Shown: positions 1 to 7,291, counted from the first letter of the stretch. The stretch is 11,633 bases of DNA from an uncultured Haemophilus sp. (GCF_937976265.1 NZ_CALJRX010000234.1:1-11633), one strand, 5' to 3'. The notes: generated by a model not told the origin, from the sequence alone. Numbers and translations are program-made.

Positions 1-1398
1 GTGCAAAAATTGCAGGATTGTTATACCGCGCTTGGTATCGTACATACACATTTCAAACATTTACCAAAAGAATTTGATGACTATGTCGCCAATCCAAAAC
101 CGAATGGCTATCAATCCATTCATACTGTGGTATTAGGCAAAGGCGGCAAGCCGATTGAAGTGCAAATTCGTACTCAACAAATGCATGATGATGCTGAACT
201 TGGGGTTGCCGCACACTGGAAATACAAAGAAGGGACGACCGGTAGCCTTTCTGCTTACGAAGAAAAAATCACTTGGTTGCGTAAATTACTTGCATGGCAA
301 GATGATATTACAGATTCTGGCGAAGTGATGGCGGAATTGCGTAGCCAGGTCTTTGATGACCGAGTCTATGTGTTTACGCCAAAAGGTGAAGTGGTTGATT
401 TACCGGCGGGTTCTACACCACTTGATTTTGCTTATGCGATCCACAGCGAAATTGGTCACCGTTGTATTGGGGCGAAAGTCGGGGGACGTATCGTGCCATT
501 CACTTATCACCTGCAAATGGGTGAGCAAGTGGATATCATCACACAGAAAAATCCTAACCCTAGCCGAGATTGGGTCAACCCGAACTTAGGTTTTACGCAT
601 ACCTCAAAAGCGCGCGCCAAAATCCAAGCGTGGTTTAAGAAACAAGATCGTGATAAAAATATTCCAGCTGGTAAAGAGCAGTTAGATAATGAACTTGCGC
701 GTTTGAATATCAGTTTGAAACAGGTTGAGCAGCTTGCCTTACCACGTTACAACTTAAAAAATCTTGAAGATTTGTACGCGGGCATTGGTAGTGGAGATAT
801 TCGTTTAAATCAGTTGATGAATTTCCTACAAAGCCGATTGATCAAAGTAACGGCTGAAGAAGCGGATCAAGAAATTCTCCGTCATGTGGCGAGCAAAAGT
901 GCGAATACCGCCCAGCAAAAGGCGCAACAAAAAGCAGACCAGCAGCAGAAAAAAGGCTATGTGATTGTTGAAGGGGTCGGTAATTTACTGCATCATATGG
1001 CGCGTTGTTGCCAACCGATTCCAGGCGATGCCATTGCAGGCTACATTACGATGGGACGTGGCATCTCAATTCATCGCTGCGATTGTGAGCAGTTCATTGA
1101 ATTACAAGCAGCCCATCCTGAACGCGTGGTAGAAGCTCTTTGGGGGGATAATTACGCGGCAGGTTTCCATATTAATATTCGCATCGTGGCGAGTGATCGT
1201 AATGGTTTATTACGCGATATTACGACTGTACTGGCGAATGAAAAAGTCAGTGTGCTAGGTGTTTCAAGCCGTGCGGACACCAAAAAACAGGTGGCAACGA
1301 TGGATATGGAAATTGAACTGAAAAATGTCGAAAGTTTAAGTAAAATACTGGCCAGATTAGCGAAGTTAGACGACGTTATCGAAGCAAAACGTTTATAG
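1..1398 (+). CDS. relA: RelA, (p)ppGpp synthetase I, C-terminal part (5'-truncated by window edge)
   Basis: RelA makes the stringent-response alarmone (p)ppGpp from ATP and GTP/GDP when uncharged tRNA sits in the ribosomal A site. The 465 visible residues begin inside the synthetase domain. EFDD (24-27) is the acidic motif of monofunctional RelA where SpoT has a basic RxKD-type motif, and NGYQSIH (35-41) and EVQIRT (53-58) are synthetase core motifs. A TGS domain follows (about 119-182), then a helical region, a Cys-rich zinc-finger-like domain (C336, C337, D361, C362) and a C-terminal ACT domain (about 390-465). The Cys positions are offset by 276 from E. coli C612/C613/D637/C638 (family knowledge). 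The full protein should therefore be near 740 residues, with roughly 275-280 residues lying upstream of the window. The GTG at position 1 is an internal codon, not a start. dgkA follows after 20 nt and is probably cotranscribed. Identity is secure. Confidence 0.97.
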   Translation: MQKLQDCYTALGIVHTHFKHLPKEFDDYVANPKPNGYQSIHTVVLGKGGKPIEVQIRTQQMHDDAELGVAAHWKYKEGTTGSLSAYEEKITWLRKLLAWQDDITDSGEVMAELRSQVFDDRVYVFTPKGEVVDLPAGSTPLDFAYAIHSEIGHRCIGAKVGGRIVPFTYHLQMGEQVDIITQKNPNPSRDWVNPNLGFTHTSKARAKIQAWFKKQDRDKNIPAGKEQLDNELARLNISLKQVEQLALPRYNLKNLEDLYAGIGSGDIRLNQLMNFLQSRLIKVTAEEADQEILRHVASKSANTAQQKAQQKADQQQKKGYVIVEGVGNLLHHMARCCQPIPGDAIAGYITMGRGISIHRCDCEQFIELQAAHPERVVEALWGDNYAAGFHINIRIVASDRNGLLRDITTVLANEKVSVLGVSSRADTKKQVATMDMEIELKNVESLSKILARLAKLDDVIEAKRL

Positions 1399-1408
1399 AT
1401 TACAACAT

Positions 1409-1412
1409 AGGA
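1409..1412 (+). promoter_or_regulatory. Ribosome binding site of dgkA
   Basis: AGGA lies 6 nt before the ATG at 1419, in the 20-nt gap after the relA stop. It supports this start and independent initiation on a shared relA-dgkA mRNA. Confidence 0.6.
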
Positions 1413-1418
1413 ACTTTT

Positions 1419-1775
1419 ATGTCTAAAACTACGGGATTAACCCATTTAATTAACTCCACAAAATATTCCTTACAAGGTTTAAAGAGTGCATTCAAAAATG
1501 AAACTGCATTCCGCCACGAATGTTTTCTTGCGTGCATTCTGATTCCGCTCGCATTTTGGCTAGGTGACACTAAAATTGAAATTGCCTTGATGATTTCATC
1601 TGTTTTACTCGTGATGGCTGTAGAGCTGTTAAATAGTGCAGTTGAAGCGGTGGTGGATCGTATCGGTGCAAAACGCCACGAGCTTTCAGGGAGAGCCAAA
1701 GACCAAGGCTCAGCAGCGGTATTTATTGCGCTTTGCATCGTTGCCGTTGTTTGGGGAAGTATTTTATTTTTCTAA
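1419..1775 (+). CDS. dgkA: Diacylglycerol kinase, integral membrane (DgkA)
   Basis: DgkA phosphorylates diacylglycerol to phosphatidic acid with ATP in the inner membrane, recycling the diacylglycerol released during periplasmic glucan or lipopolysaccharide modification. The 118-residue protein is close to the E. coli enzyme (about 122). Three hydrophobic segments are visible (about 33-48, 53-70 and 97-117). The signature around ELLNSAVEAVVDR (69-81) carries E69, N72 and E76, matching the known active-site residues, and E28 also matches a catalytic residue. The HELSGRAKDQGSAAV stretch (87-101) is conserved. The start is fixed by AGGA 6 nt upstream and by alignment of the N-terminal TTG motif. 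It lies 20 nt after relA in the same direction, and a strong hairpin terminator follows. The TAA stop overlaps the first base of an uptake signal. Identity is secure. Confidence 0.96.
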   Translation: MSKTTGLTHLINSTKYSLQGLKSAFKNETAFRHECFLACILIPLAFWLGDTKIEIALMISSVLLVMAVELLNSAVEAVVDRIGAKRHELSGRAKDQGSAAVFIALCIVAVVWGSILFF

Positions 1776-1783
1776 AGTGCGGT
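1775..1783 (+). repeat. DNA uptake signal sequence (USS), forward
   Basis: Perfect Hin-type core AAGTGCGGT, extended to AAAGTGCGGTCAATTT. It begins in the dgkA stop codon. Such cores mark DNA for preferential uptake by competent Pasteurellaceae (family knowledge). Confidence 0.93.
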
Positions 1784-1802
1784 CAATTTGAAGTAAAAAT
1801 TT

Positions 1803-1832
1803 CGGCTTATGTGTTTTACATAAGCCGTTTTT
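1803..1832 (+). terminator. Rho-independent terminator after dgkA
   Basis: A perfect 10-bp stem, CGGCTTATGT (1803-1812) with ACATAAGCCG (1818-1827), has a 5-nt loop GTTTT and is followed by TTTTT (1828-1832). An A/T-rich run precedes the stem. It ends the relA-dgkA transcript 28 nt after the dgkA stop and separates it from the gntP operon. Confidence 0.88.
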
Positions 1833-1872
1833 GTAGGTGAAGTCAGACAAGATTTTATTCCTCTACGTTTTC

Positions 1873-1881
1873 TGATATAAA
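1873..1881 (+). promoter_or_regulatory. Candidate promoter -10 region of the gntP-glxK operon
   Basis: TGATATAAA fits an extended -10 (TGnTATAAT, last base different). No good -35 is present; the best is TTTTAT at 1853-1858 with a 17-bp spacer. It lies downstream of the dgkA terminator and about 40 nt before the gntP start, where a promoter is needed. No CRP site or other operator was recognised in the 1833-1922 gap. Confidence 0.4.
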
Positions 1882-1911
1882 TAAGAAAGATTTTTGCATA
1901 TTCATATCAAC

Positions 1912-1917
1912 AGGAGG
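1912..1917 (+). promoter_or_regulatory. Strong ribosome binding site of the gntP-family gene
   Basis: AGGAGG, the best Shine-Dalgarno match in the window, ends 5 nt before the ATG at 1923 and decides that start. It predicts high translation of the permease. Confidence 0.8.
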
Positions 1918-1922
1918 ACGCT

Positions 1923-3179
1923 ATGCCTACAGTCACAGCCTTAGGTGCGCTCATTGCGCTCATTGTCGCTATTTTCCTTATTTTGAAAAAAGTCTCACCA
2001 GCCTATGGGATGTTAGTCGGGGCTTTGGTGGGGGGATTAGTCGGTGGTGCGGATTTATCTCAAACTGTGAGTCTCATGATCGGCGGGGCTCAAGGTATCA
2101 CTACCGCAGTCATGCGGATTCTCGCGGCAGGTGTATTAGCCGGAGTGCTGATTGAATCAGGTGCGGCGAATACCATTGCTGAAACTATTACAAACAAGTT
2201 AGGTGAAACAAGAGCATTATTAGCGTTAGCGTTGGCTACATTAATTTTAACTGCGGTTGGTGTCTTTATTGATGTTGCTGTGATTACGGTCTCTCCAATT
2301 GCCTTAGCACTTGCTCGTCGAACTGACTTATCAAAACCTGCTATTCTCTTGGCGATGATTGGTGGGGGAAAAGCCGGAAACTTAATGTCACCCAATCCCA
2401 ATGCCATCGCGGCGGCAGACACGTTCCATCTCCCTCTCACGTCAGTGATGATGGCAGGGATTATCCCCGCTATTTTTGGCTTAATATTGACGTATTTCTT
2501 AGCAAAACGTTTAAGAAACAAAGGTTCGTGCGTTTCAGCCCAAGAGGTTGTCACCCTTGAAACGCAGAATTTACCCTCATTTTTGACCGCACTTGTGGCA
2601 CCTTTGGTGGCCATTTTCTTACTGGCACTTCGTCCGTTAGCTGATATTAAAGTCGATCCTCTCATTGCATTACCTTTAGGTGGTTTAATTGGTGCGTTAT
2701 GTATGGGAAAACTTCGCCATGCGAATAGCTATGCGATTAGTGGTTTAGGCAAAATGGCGCCGGTGGCGATTATGCTACTTGGTACGGGGGCTTTGGCCGG
2801 TATTATTGCTAATTCCGGTATGAAAGATGTGCTCATTGAAGGCTTAAAACATTCTGGCTTACCTTCTTATATCCTAGCACCAATTTCAGGTGCGTTAATG
2901 TCTCTTGCTACGGCATCAACAACAGCAGGTACAGCGGTTGCTTCGAATGTGTTTAGTTCAACGCTATTAGAGTTGGGGGTGAGTAGTCTAGCCGGTGCAG
3001 CAATGATTCATGCGGGGGCGACAGTTTTCGATCATATGCCACATGGTTCTTTCTTCCATGCAACTGGCGGTAGCGTGAATATGGATATGAAAGAACGCTT
3101 AAAATTGATTCCTTATGAAAGTGCCGTGGGTTTGATAATGACCATTGTGTCCACTTTAATTTTTGGTGTATTTAATTAG
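1923..3179 (+). CDS. GntP-family permease (probable glycerate/sugar-acid uptake)
   Basis: This is a secondary transporter of the GntP family, proton symporters for gluconate and related hydroxy acids in the inner membrane. The 418 residues are overwhelmingly hydrophobic, with about 11-13 membrane segments. They carry family motifs SPNPNAIAAADTF (156-168), ASTTAGTAVASNVF in the second half, and DHMPHGSFFHATGGS (370-384) near the end. The length is slightly below classical GntP (about 440). The start follows a strong AGGAGG. The next gene, a glycerate kinase, begins 14 nt after the stop, so the operon context points to D-glycerate or a close C3 acid as substrate. This is inference, since the sequence alone does not fix specificity; gluconate or another aldonate remains possible. 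A USS core lies inside the gene at 2586-2594. No regulator gene is adjacent. Confidence 0.88.
   Translation: MPTVTALGALIALIVAIFLILKKVSPAYGMLVGALVGGLVGGADLSQTVSLMIGGAQGITTAVMRILAAGVLAGVLIESGAANTIAETITNKLGETRALLALALATLILTAVGVFIDVAVITVSPIALALARRTDLSKPAILLAMIGGGKAGNLMSPNPNAIAAADTFHLPLTSVMMAGIIPAIFGLILTYFLAKRLRNKGSCVSAQEVVTLETQNLPSFLTALVAPLVAIFLLALRPLADIKVDPLIALPLGGLIGALCMGKLRHANSYAISGLGKMAPVAIMLLGTGALAGIIANSGMKDVLIEGLKHSGLPSYILAPISGALMSLATASTTAGTAVASNVFSSTLLELGVSSLAGAAMIHAGATVFDHMPHGSFFHATGGSVNMDMKERLKLIPYESAVGLIMTIVSTLIFGVFN
2586..2594 (-). repeat. USS, reverse, inside the gntP-family gene
   Basis: ACCGCACTT is the complement of AAGTGCGGT. It is in frame as Thr-Ala-Leu (222-224) of the permease, in a stretch between the two conserved halves. 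Confidence 0.9.
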
Positions 3180-3182
3180 CTT

Positions 3183-3188
3183 AAGGAG
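3183..3188 (+). promoter_or_regulatory. Ribosome binding site of glycerate kinase
   Basis: AAGGAG ends 5 nt before the ATG at 3194, within the 14-nt gap after the permease stop. The gap holds no room for a promoter, which supports an operon. Confidence 0.75.
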
Positions 3189-3193
3189 AGAAT

Positions 3194-4324
3194 ATGAAAA
3201 TTGTCATTGCACCAGATTCTTTCAAAGAAAGTTTAACCGCACTAGAAGTAGCTAATGCGATTGAAGCAGGCTTTAAACGTATTTTTCCGAATGCTGAATA
3301 TGTGAAATTACCGATGGCGGATGGTGGAGAAGGTACCGTGCAATCCTTGGTAGATGCCACTCAAGGTCGCCTGATTGAAACGGAAGTCACTGCACCGTTA
3401 GGCAATCAAGTAAAAAGCTTTTTCGGCTTATCGGGTGATGGTAAAACGGCGATTATCGAAATGGCGGCAGCATCGGGATTGCATCTTGTACCAATGGATA
3501 AACGCAATCCTTGTCAAACCACCAGTTTTGGTACAGGTGAGCTGATTAAGCAAGCCCTTGATCTTGGCGTACAACATATCATTTTAGGAATTGGTGGGAG
3601 TGCTACAAATGACGGTGGCGCAGGTATGCTGCAAGCATTAGGCTTACGTTTATTGGATAAAAATGGTCAATCCATTGGTTTTGGTGGTGCAGCGTTATCC
3701 AATCTTGCTGAAATTCAAATGGCTGATTTAGATCCTCGATTGCAACACGTACAAATCGAAGTGGCTTGTGATGTGAATAATCCACTTTGTGGTGAACGAG
3801 GTGCTTCTGCGATTTTTGGCCCTCAAAAAGGCGCGACGCCTGAAATGGTAAAACAACTGGATGCTGCATTGGCTCATTTTGCCAAAATTGCCGAGCGGGA
3901 TTGTGGTAAACAAATTAAAGAGCAACCAGGCGCGGGGGCAGCAGGTGGTATGGGCGGTGGTTTATTGCTCTTACCTAATGTGCAACTTAAAGCAGGCGTG
4001 CAGATTGTGTTAGATAATTTGAAACTCGCTGATCAAGTTAAAGACGCTGATTTAGTCATTACCGGTGAAGGCCGTATGGATGCACAAAGTATCTTAGGTA
4101 AGACTCCAATCGGTGTGGCGCGCACGGCGAAACAATTTAATAAGCCTATCATCGCGATCGTAGGTTGCTTGCGTGAGGATTATGAAGTGGTGTATGCACA
4201 TGGCATTGATGCCGTGTTCCCAATTATCCGTAATCTGGGTGATTTACCGACAATTCTCAAGCAAGGCGAGCAGAATTTAATCTCAACAGCTCAAAATGTG
4301 GCGAGATTGTTGTCATTAAAATAA
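3194..4324 (+). CDS. glxK: Glycerate kinase, GarK/GlxK family
   Basis: The enzyme phosphorylates glycerate with ATP. GarK/GlxK members of this class II family are generally 2-kinases giving 2-phosphoglycerate, a glycolytic intermediate (family knowledge). The 376 residues match the family length (about 380) and begin with the typical MKIVIAPDSFKESL (1-14). Other signatures are MADGGEGT (41-48), the glycine-rich GIGGSATNDGGAGM (132-145) and TGEGRMDAQS (290-299). The start is set by AAGGAG and the conserved N-terminus. It is the second gene of an operon with the GntP-family permease, giving a compact import-and-phosphorylate pair. The garD/garL/garR or gcl-type genes that make glycerate in E. 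coli are absent nearby, so the substrate is probably taken up directly. The symbol could equally be garK. A near-USS (ACCGCACTA, 3236-3244) encodes Thr15-Ala-Leu. Confidence 0.93.
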   Translation: MKIVIAPDSFKESLTALEVANAIEAGFKRIFPNAEYVKLPMADGGEGTVQSLVDATQGRLIETEVTAPLGNQVKSFFGLSGDGKTAIIEMAAASGLHLVPMDKRNPCQTTSFGTGELIKQALDLGVQHIILGIGGSATNDGGAGMLQALGLRLLDKNGQSIGFGGAALSNLAEIQMADLDPRLQHVQIEVACDVNNPLCGERGASAIFGPQKGATPEMVKQLDAALAHFAKIAERDCGKQIKEQPGAGAAGGMGGGLLLLPNVQLKAGVQIVLDNLKLADQVKDADLVITGEGRMDAQSILGKTPIGVARTAKQFNKPIIAIVGCLREDYEVVYAHGIDAVFPIIRNLGDLPTILKQGEQNLISTAQNVARLLSLK

Positions 4325-4336
4325 GCTTTTCATACT

Positions 4337-4378
4337 AAAGTGCGGTCAAAAATAACGATAAATTTGAACGCACTTTTT
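4337..4378. terminator. Bidirectional terminator built from an inverted USS pair, between glxK and xerD
   Basis: AAAGTGCGGTCAAA (4337-4350) and TTTGAACGCACTTT (4363-4376) form a 14-position stem with a single G4345/A4368 mismatch around a 12-nt loop, followed on the plus strand by more T residues. It lies between the convergent glxK and xerD stops (4324 and 4384). The plus-strand side has the better T tail (TTTTT at 4374-4378); the minus-strand tail is only CTTTAG. Confidence 0.75.
4338..4346 (+). repeat. USS, forward, left arm of the glxK/xerD terminator
   Basis: Perfect core AAGTGCGGT with the extended TCAAAAAT flank. The facing copy at 4367-4375 reads AAGTGCGTT on the minus strand, one base away from the consensus. 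Confidence 0.92.
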
Positions 4379-4381
4379 ATT

Positions 4382-5275
4382 TTATCCCCTTGGATGAAAT
4401 CTTTCATGAAGGTGTTTCAATCGTTCTTTAGCTACGTGAGTATAGATTTGCGTGGTGGAGAGATCGCTATGTCCGAGGAGCATTTGCACAACACGGAGAT
4501 CCGCACCGTGGTTCACTAAATGCGTCGCAAAGGCATGACGGAGAACATGTGGTGAAAGGGCATCCGTATCGATTCCCGCTAACACCGCATAATGTTTTAT
4601 ACGATGCCAAAAGGTTTGGCGAGTCATTTGCTGAGCCCGTTGGCTTGGAAAGACCACATCAGAGCTTTGCCCATTAAGCAAAATAGGACGACCGTAAAGT
4701 ACGAATTGTCGCACCCAAAACGCGGCTTCTTCCCCCATTGGCACAATGCGTTCTTTGTTACCTTTACCAATCACACGCACCACACCTTGTTGTAAATTCA
4801 TATTCTCAATGGTGAGCGTGACCAATTCCGTGACACGTAATCCTGTGGCGTACAGCAATTCCAACATGGCTTTATCGCGTAACTCGAGCGGAATTTCTAC
4901 ATCAGGCGTATTTAATAAATCGGTGACTTGTTGCTCGGTTAAATACTTAGGCAAACGGCTTGGTAGTTTAGGCGAGCTCAGTACGGCACTTGGGTCATCT
5001 GTACGATACTTTTCACGATATAAATATTGGAATAATTTCCGCATCGCGCTCAGCATTCGCGCAGTGCTGGTAGCTTTGTAACCTTGCTCTAAACGGCTGC
5101 CTAAAAATTGTTGCAGATCTAAGGGGTCGAGGGTTTCGAGGGATAAATTTTGTTTATCCAACCAATCACACAGTGCGGTCAAATCGAGACGATAAGACTG
5201 CACGGTGTTTTCAGACAATCCTTTTTCGATCCAATATTCATTTAAGAACAAATCGACTAGCGTGAGATTATTCAT
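4382..5275 (-). CDS. xerD: Site-specific tyrosine recombinase XerD
   Basis: With XerC and FtsK, XerD resolves chromosome dimers at dif during cell division. The 297 residues match E. coli XerD (298). An N-terminal SAM-like DNA-binding domain (about 5-90) precedes the catalytic domain. All six catalytic residues are present: R147 (GLRVTEL), K171 (GKGNKER), H243 and R246 (HVLRH), H269 (LLGHS) and nucleophile Y278, each exactly one position before the known E. coli residues R148, K172, H244, R247, H270 and Y279. Similarity to XerD rather than XerC is clear in SQRAQQMTRQTFWHRIKHYA (211-230). The start lies 2 nt after the stop of the MFS gene, preceded by AGAGTG inside that gene, so it is the last gene of the proC-MFS-xerD operon. 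A one-mismatch USS (5171-5179) encodes Thr33-Ala-Leu. No dif site was recognised here. Confidence 0.97.
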   Translation of the reverse strand: MNNLTLVDLFLNEYWIEKGLSENTVQSYRLDLTALCDWLDKQNLSLETLDPLDLQQFLGSRLEQGYKATSTARMLSAMRKLFQYLYREKYRTDDPSAVLSSPKLPSRLPKYLTEQQVTDLLNTPDVEIPLELRDKAMLELLYATGLRVTELVTLTIENMNLQQGVVRVIGKGNKERIVPMGEEAAFWVRQFVLYGRPILLNGQSSDVVFPSQRAQQMTRQTFWHRIKHYAVLAGIDTDALSPHVLRHAFATHLVNHGADLRVVQMLLGHSDLSTTQIYTHVAKERLKHLHERFHPRG

Positions 5276-5277
5276 GT

Positions 5278-6438
5278 TTACACTCTATGTATCAAAAAAG
5301 CTTTCACGCCACGCGGAGTGATAAATAAACCCATGAATGCAAAGGCGGCCATTAAACTAAAGGCATAAATTGGTGAAATTGGATACAATACGCCAGAAAG
5401 TGCAGTGAAAATGGCAATGGCTGCCGATCCCGCTAAAGCATTGTATAAGCCTTGTAATTTCGCAATATGGGTTTGTGGTTGCGTGGTAATGTAACGCACG
5501 GTCGCGTAATGTCCCACAACATAAGTAAGGCTGTGAAAACATTGCAATAGGATGATTTCAACAAAGGTGTCAGCATAACCGAAAGCGAGCCAACGCACGA
5601 TAGCCGCGATACCTGTGAGATAGAAAAGGGCCGTAATACTCCAGTTTTTGAATAATCGGGTGGAGAAGAAAAAGACCACGATTTCAGCTAATACACTGAT
5701 TCCCCAAAATAAGCCCGCATCGGAAACGGAGTGCCCATGGCTTATCCAAAAAATGGTGCTGTATGAGTAATAAGCCGCGTGCGATCCTTGAATGAGTGCG
5801 ATCGCAATAAACAAACGAAGGGTGGTTTTATTTTTCAGTAAGTCTAAAAATCCAACGGAATTTTCGACCGCACTTTGGGGCTCATCCTGCGGCATGGGAT
5901 TCGGATGAAGTAACTGAACAATGCTATAGAAAACGAGTATGCCCGTGATCATCCAAGTAATGTATTGTTCACCCACGAGTCCAACGAAATACCCGAATAC
6001 CATGACACCAACAACAAACGCAAAGGAACCAATTAAGCGCGCTTTGCCGTAATCTAAATGAATTTGTTGTTGCCACGTGTTGGCGAGGCTATCGCCAATC
6101 GGCATACCGGCCGCATTTACCATGGAATACAACGCAAGCCCAATAAACAATAACCAGAAATTGTGCGACATCAGTCCAATTAACGCCATGGTAATCGCAC
6201 TGGCTACACCTAAATAACGTAAGCCATTTACTAAGAGGGAAACACGTTTGATTAAGCCGGAAAATAAAATACCGCCGCTGAAACGGAATATGTAGGCACA
6301 GGCAAGCAATAAGCCGATGCTTTCTTCGCTATAAGATTGCGTTTTCAACCATGCAGGGAAAAGCGGAAGAAACACACCGTAGGCACAATAGTAGCCAAAA
6401 AAGCTCAAGGCGAGCCAAGTAAAAGGACGAACTTGCAT
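5278..6438 (-). CDS. MFS transporter, HcaT-like (phenylpropionate transporter family)
   Basis: This 386-residue inner-membrane protein has about 12 hydrophobic segments in two halves, separated by a polar linker near 178-205. It resembles E. coli HcaT, a putative 3-phenylpropionate transporter of the LacY-like MFS group. Matching stretches include DSLANTW (116-122), DYGKARLIGS (129-138), QGSHAAYY (217-224) and a C-terminal half with VRW (281-283) and VRYI (314-317). No aromatic-acid degradation genes are nearby, so the HcaT substrate should not be assumed; the true substrate is unknown. Its ATG shares one base with the proC TAA (TAATG), giving likely translational coupling, with only a weak GGA upstream. 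xerD begins 2 nt after its stop. The linker contains a USS that encodes Ser189-Ala-Val, a place likely to tolerate such an insertion. Family assignment is firm, function open. Confidence 0.88.
   Translation of the reverse strand: MQVRPFTWLALSFFGYYCAYGVFLPLFPAWLKTQSYSEESIGLLLACAYIFRFSGGILFSGLIKRVSLLVNGLRYLGVASAITMALIGLMSHNFWLLFIGLALYSMVNAAGMPIGDSLANTWQQQIHLDYGKARLIGSFAFVVGVMVFGYFVGLVGEQYITWMITGILVFYSIVQLLHPNPMPQDEPQSAVENSVGFLDLLKNKTTLRLFIAIALIQGSHAAYYSYSTIFWISHGHSVSDAGLFWGISVLAEIVVFFFSTRLFKNWSITALFYLTGIAAIVRWLAFGYADTFVEIILLQCFHSLTYVVGHYATVRYITTQPQTHIAKLQGLYNALAGSAAIAIFTALSGVLYPISPIYAFSLMAAFAFMGLFITPRGVKAFLIHRV
5867..5875 (-). repeat. USS, reverse, in the MFS linker
   Basis: ACCGCACTT on the plus strand; the full form on the coding strand is AAAGTGCGGTCGAAAAT. 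It encodes Ser-Ala-Val in the polar linker between the two halves of the transporter. Confidence 0.9.
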
Positions 6439-7256
6439 TAGAATAATTTTTCCATTTCTTGTGAGCGTGCCACACAGGCCTGCATCGCTTGTTTAATGAT
6501 GTCGTTAAATTGGTGTTGATTGAACACATTTAACGCGGCTGCGGTGGTGCCGCCTTTTGAGGTGACATTTTCTCGTAAAGTGGAAAGGGCAGTTTGAGGA
6601 TTTTCAATCACCAGCTTCGCCGAGCCTAACATGGCTTGTTGTACCAACTCACGAGATTGCTTTTCATCTAAGCCCATTTCTATTAAGCCTTGTTGCATAG
6701 CCTCTAAAAATTGGAAGAAGTAAGCAGGGCTACTGCCAGATGCGGCGGTGACTGCATGCATTTGATCTTCATTCGTCACCCAGGTGGTTTTTCCTACTGC
6801 AGAAAGTAAATCTTCCGCAAAAGTGCGGTCAGTTTCAGGCGTGTTTTTGTCAGCAAATAAGCCTGCCATACCTTCCCCTACTAATGCAGGCGTGTTTGGC
6901 ATGACGCGAACAATGGATTTTGCTGTTGGAATGAGTCCAGCTAATCGGGCGGTCGAAATGCCCGCAGCAATAGAAATGATTAATTTATCCGAAAAATCAA
7001 CCGCACTTAATGGCTTGCAAACATCAGCGAGGACTTGCGGTTTAACCGCAAATAAGACGACTTCAGATTGTGTGATGGATTGCTCGTTGTCTGTCGAAAC
7101 GGAGATGCCATATTGAGCAAAAAAGGCACGTTTTTCTTCGTTAGGATCATTAACGATAATTTTGTCCGCAGGATAACCTTGTTTTAATAGGCCTAGCACA
7201 ATGGCTTGTGCCATATTGCCACCGCCGATGAAGGCAATTAATTTCTGTTGCATCAT
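6438..7256 (-). CDS. proC: Pyrroline-5-carboxylate reductase (ProC)
   Basis: ProC catalyses the last step of proline synthesis, NAD(P)H-dependent reduction of pyrroline-5-carboxylate, in the cytosol. The 272 residues match the family (about 270). The N-terminal Rossmann motif is FIGGGNMAQAI (9-19), followed by FAVKPQ (69-74), RVMPNTPALVGEGM (117-130), the catalytic-region ASGSSPAYFFQFLEAM (172-187) and the C-terminal signature VTSKGGTTAAAL (231-242). Two adjacent ATGs (7256 and 7253) compete. A weak GGGA lies 4 nt before the first and 7 nt before the second, so the 271-residue form starting MQQKLIAFIG may be the real one. It is first in the leftward proC-MFS-xerD operon and overlaps the MFS start by one base. 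It diverges from rdgC across a 65-nt gap. Two USS cores lie inside, encoding Ser84-Ala-Val and Asp142-Arg-Thr. Confidence 0.96.
   Translation of the reverse strand: MMQQKLIAFIGGGNMAQAIVLGLLKQGYPADKIIVNDPNEEKRAFFAQYGISVSTDNEQSITQSEVVLFAVKPQVLADVCKPLSAVDFSDKLIISIAAGISTARLAGLIPTAKSIVRVMPNTPALVGEGMAGLFADKNTPETDRTFAEDLLSAVGKTTWVTNEDQMHAVTAASGSSPAYFFQFLEAMQQGLIEMGLDEKQSRELVQQAMLGSAKLVIENPQTALSTLRENVTSKGGTTAAALNVFNQHQFNDIIKQAMQACVARSQEMEKLF
6821..6829 (+). repeat. USS, forward, in proC
   Basis: Perfect core AAGTGCGGT followed by CAGTTT. Read on the gene's strand it gives Asp-Arg-Thr (142-144) in a variable region. Confidence 0.9.
7000..7008 (-). repeat. USS, reverse, in proC
   Basis: ACCGCACTT on the plus strand, with the coding-strand extension AAGTGCGGTTGATTTTT. 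It encodes Ser-Ala-Val (84-86). It is 170 bp from the oppositely oriented core at 6821. Confidence 0.9.
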
Positions 7257-7291
7257 TTTTTCCCGTGAGTTTATGGGCTACAATGTCGCGT

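Noticed and set aside
1..3. GTG at the first base as the start of the relA-like gene
   Set aside because: The protein aligns with the middle of the RelA synthetase domain and lacks roughly 275-280 N-terminal residues, so this is an internal codon at the window edge.
1400..1738. 112-codon minus-strand frame across dgkA
   Set aside because: Antisense shadow of a clearly conserved dgkA.
2090..2665. 191-codon open frame on the minus strand inside the permease gene
   Set aside because: It is a shadow of the low-stop GC-rich permease frame, with no recognisable protein family.
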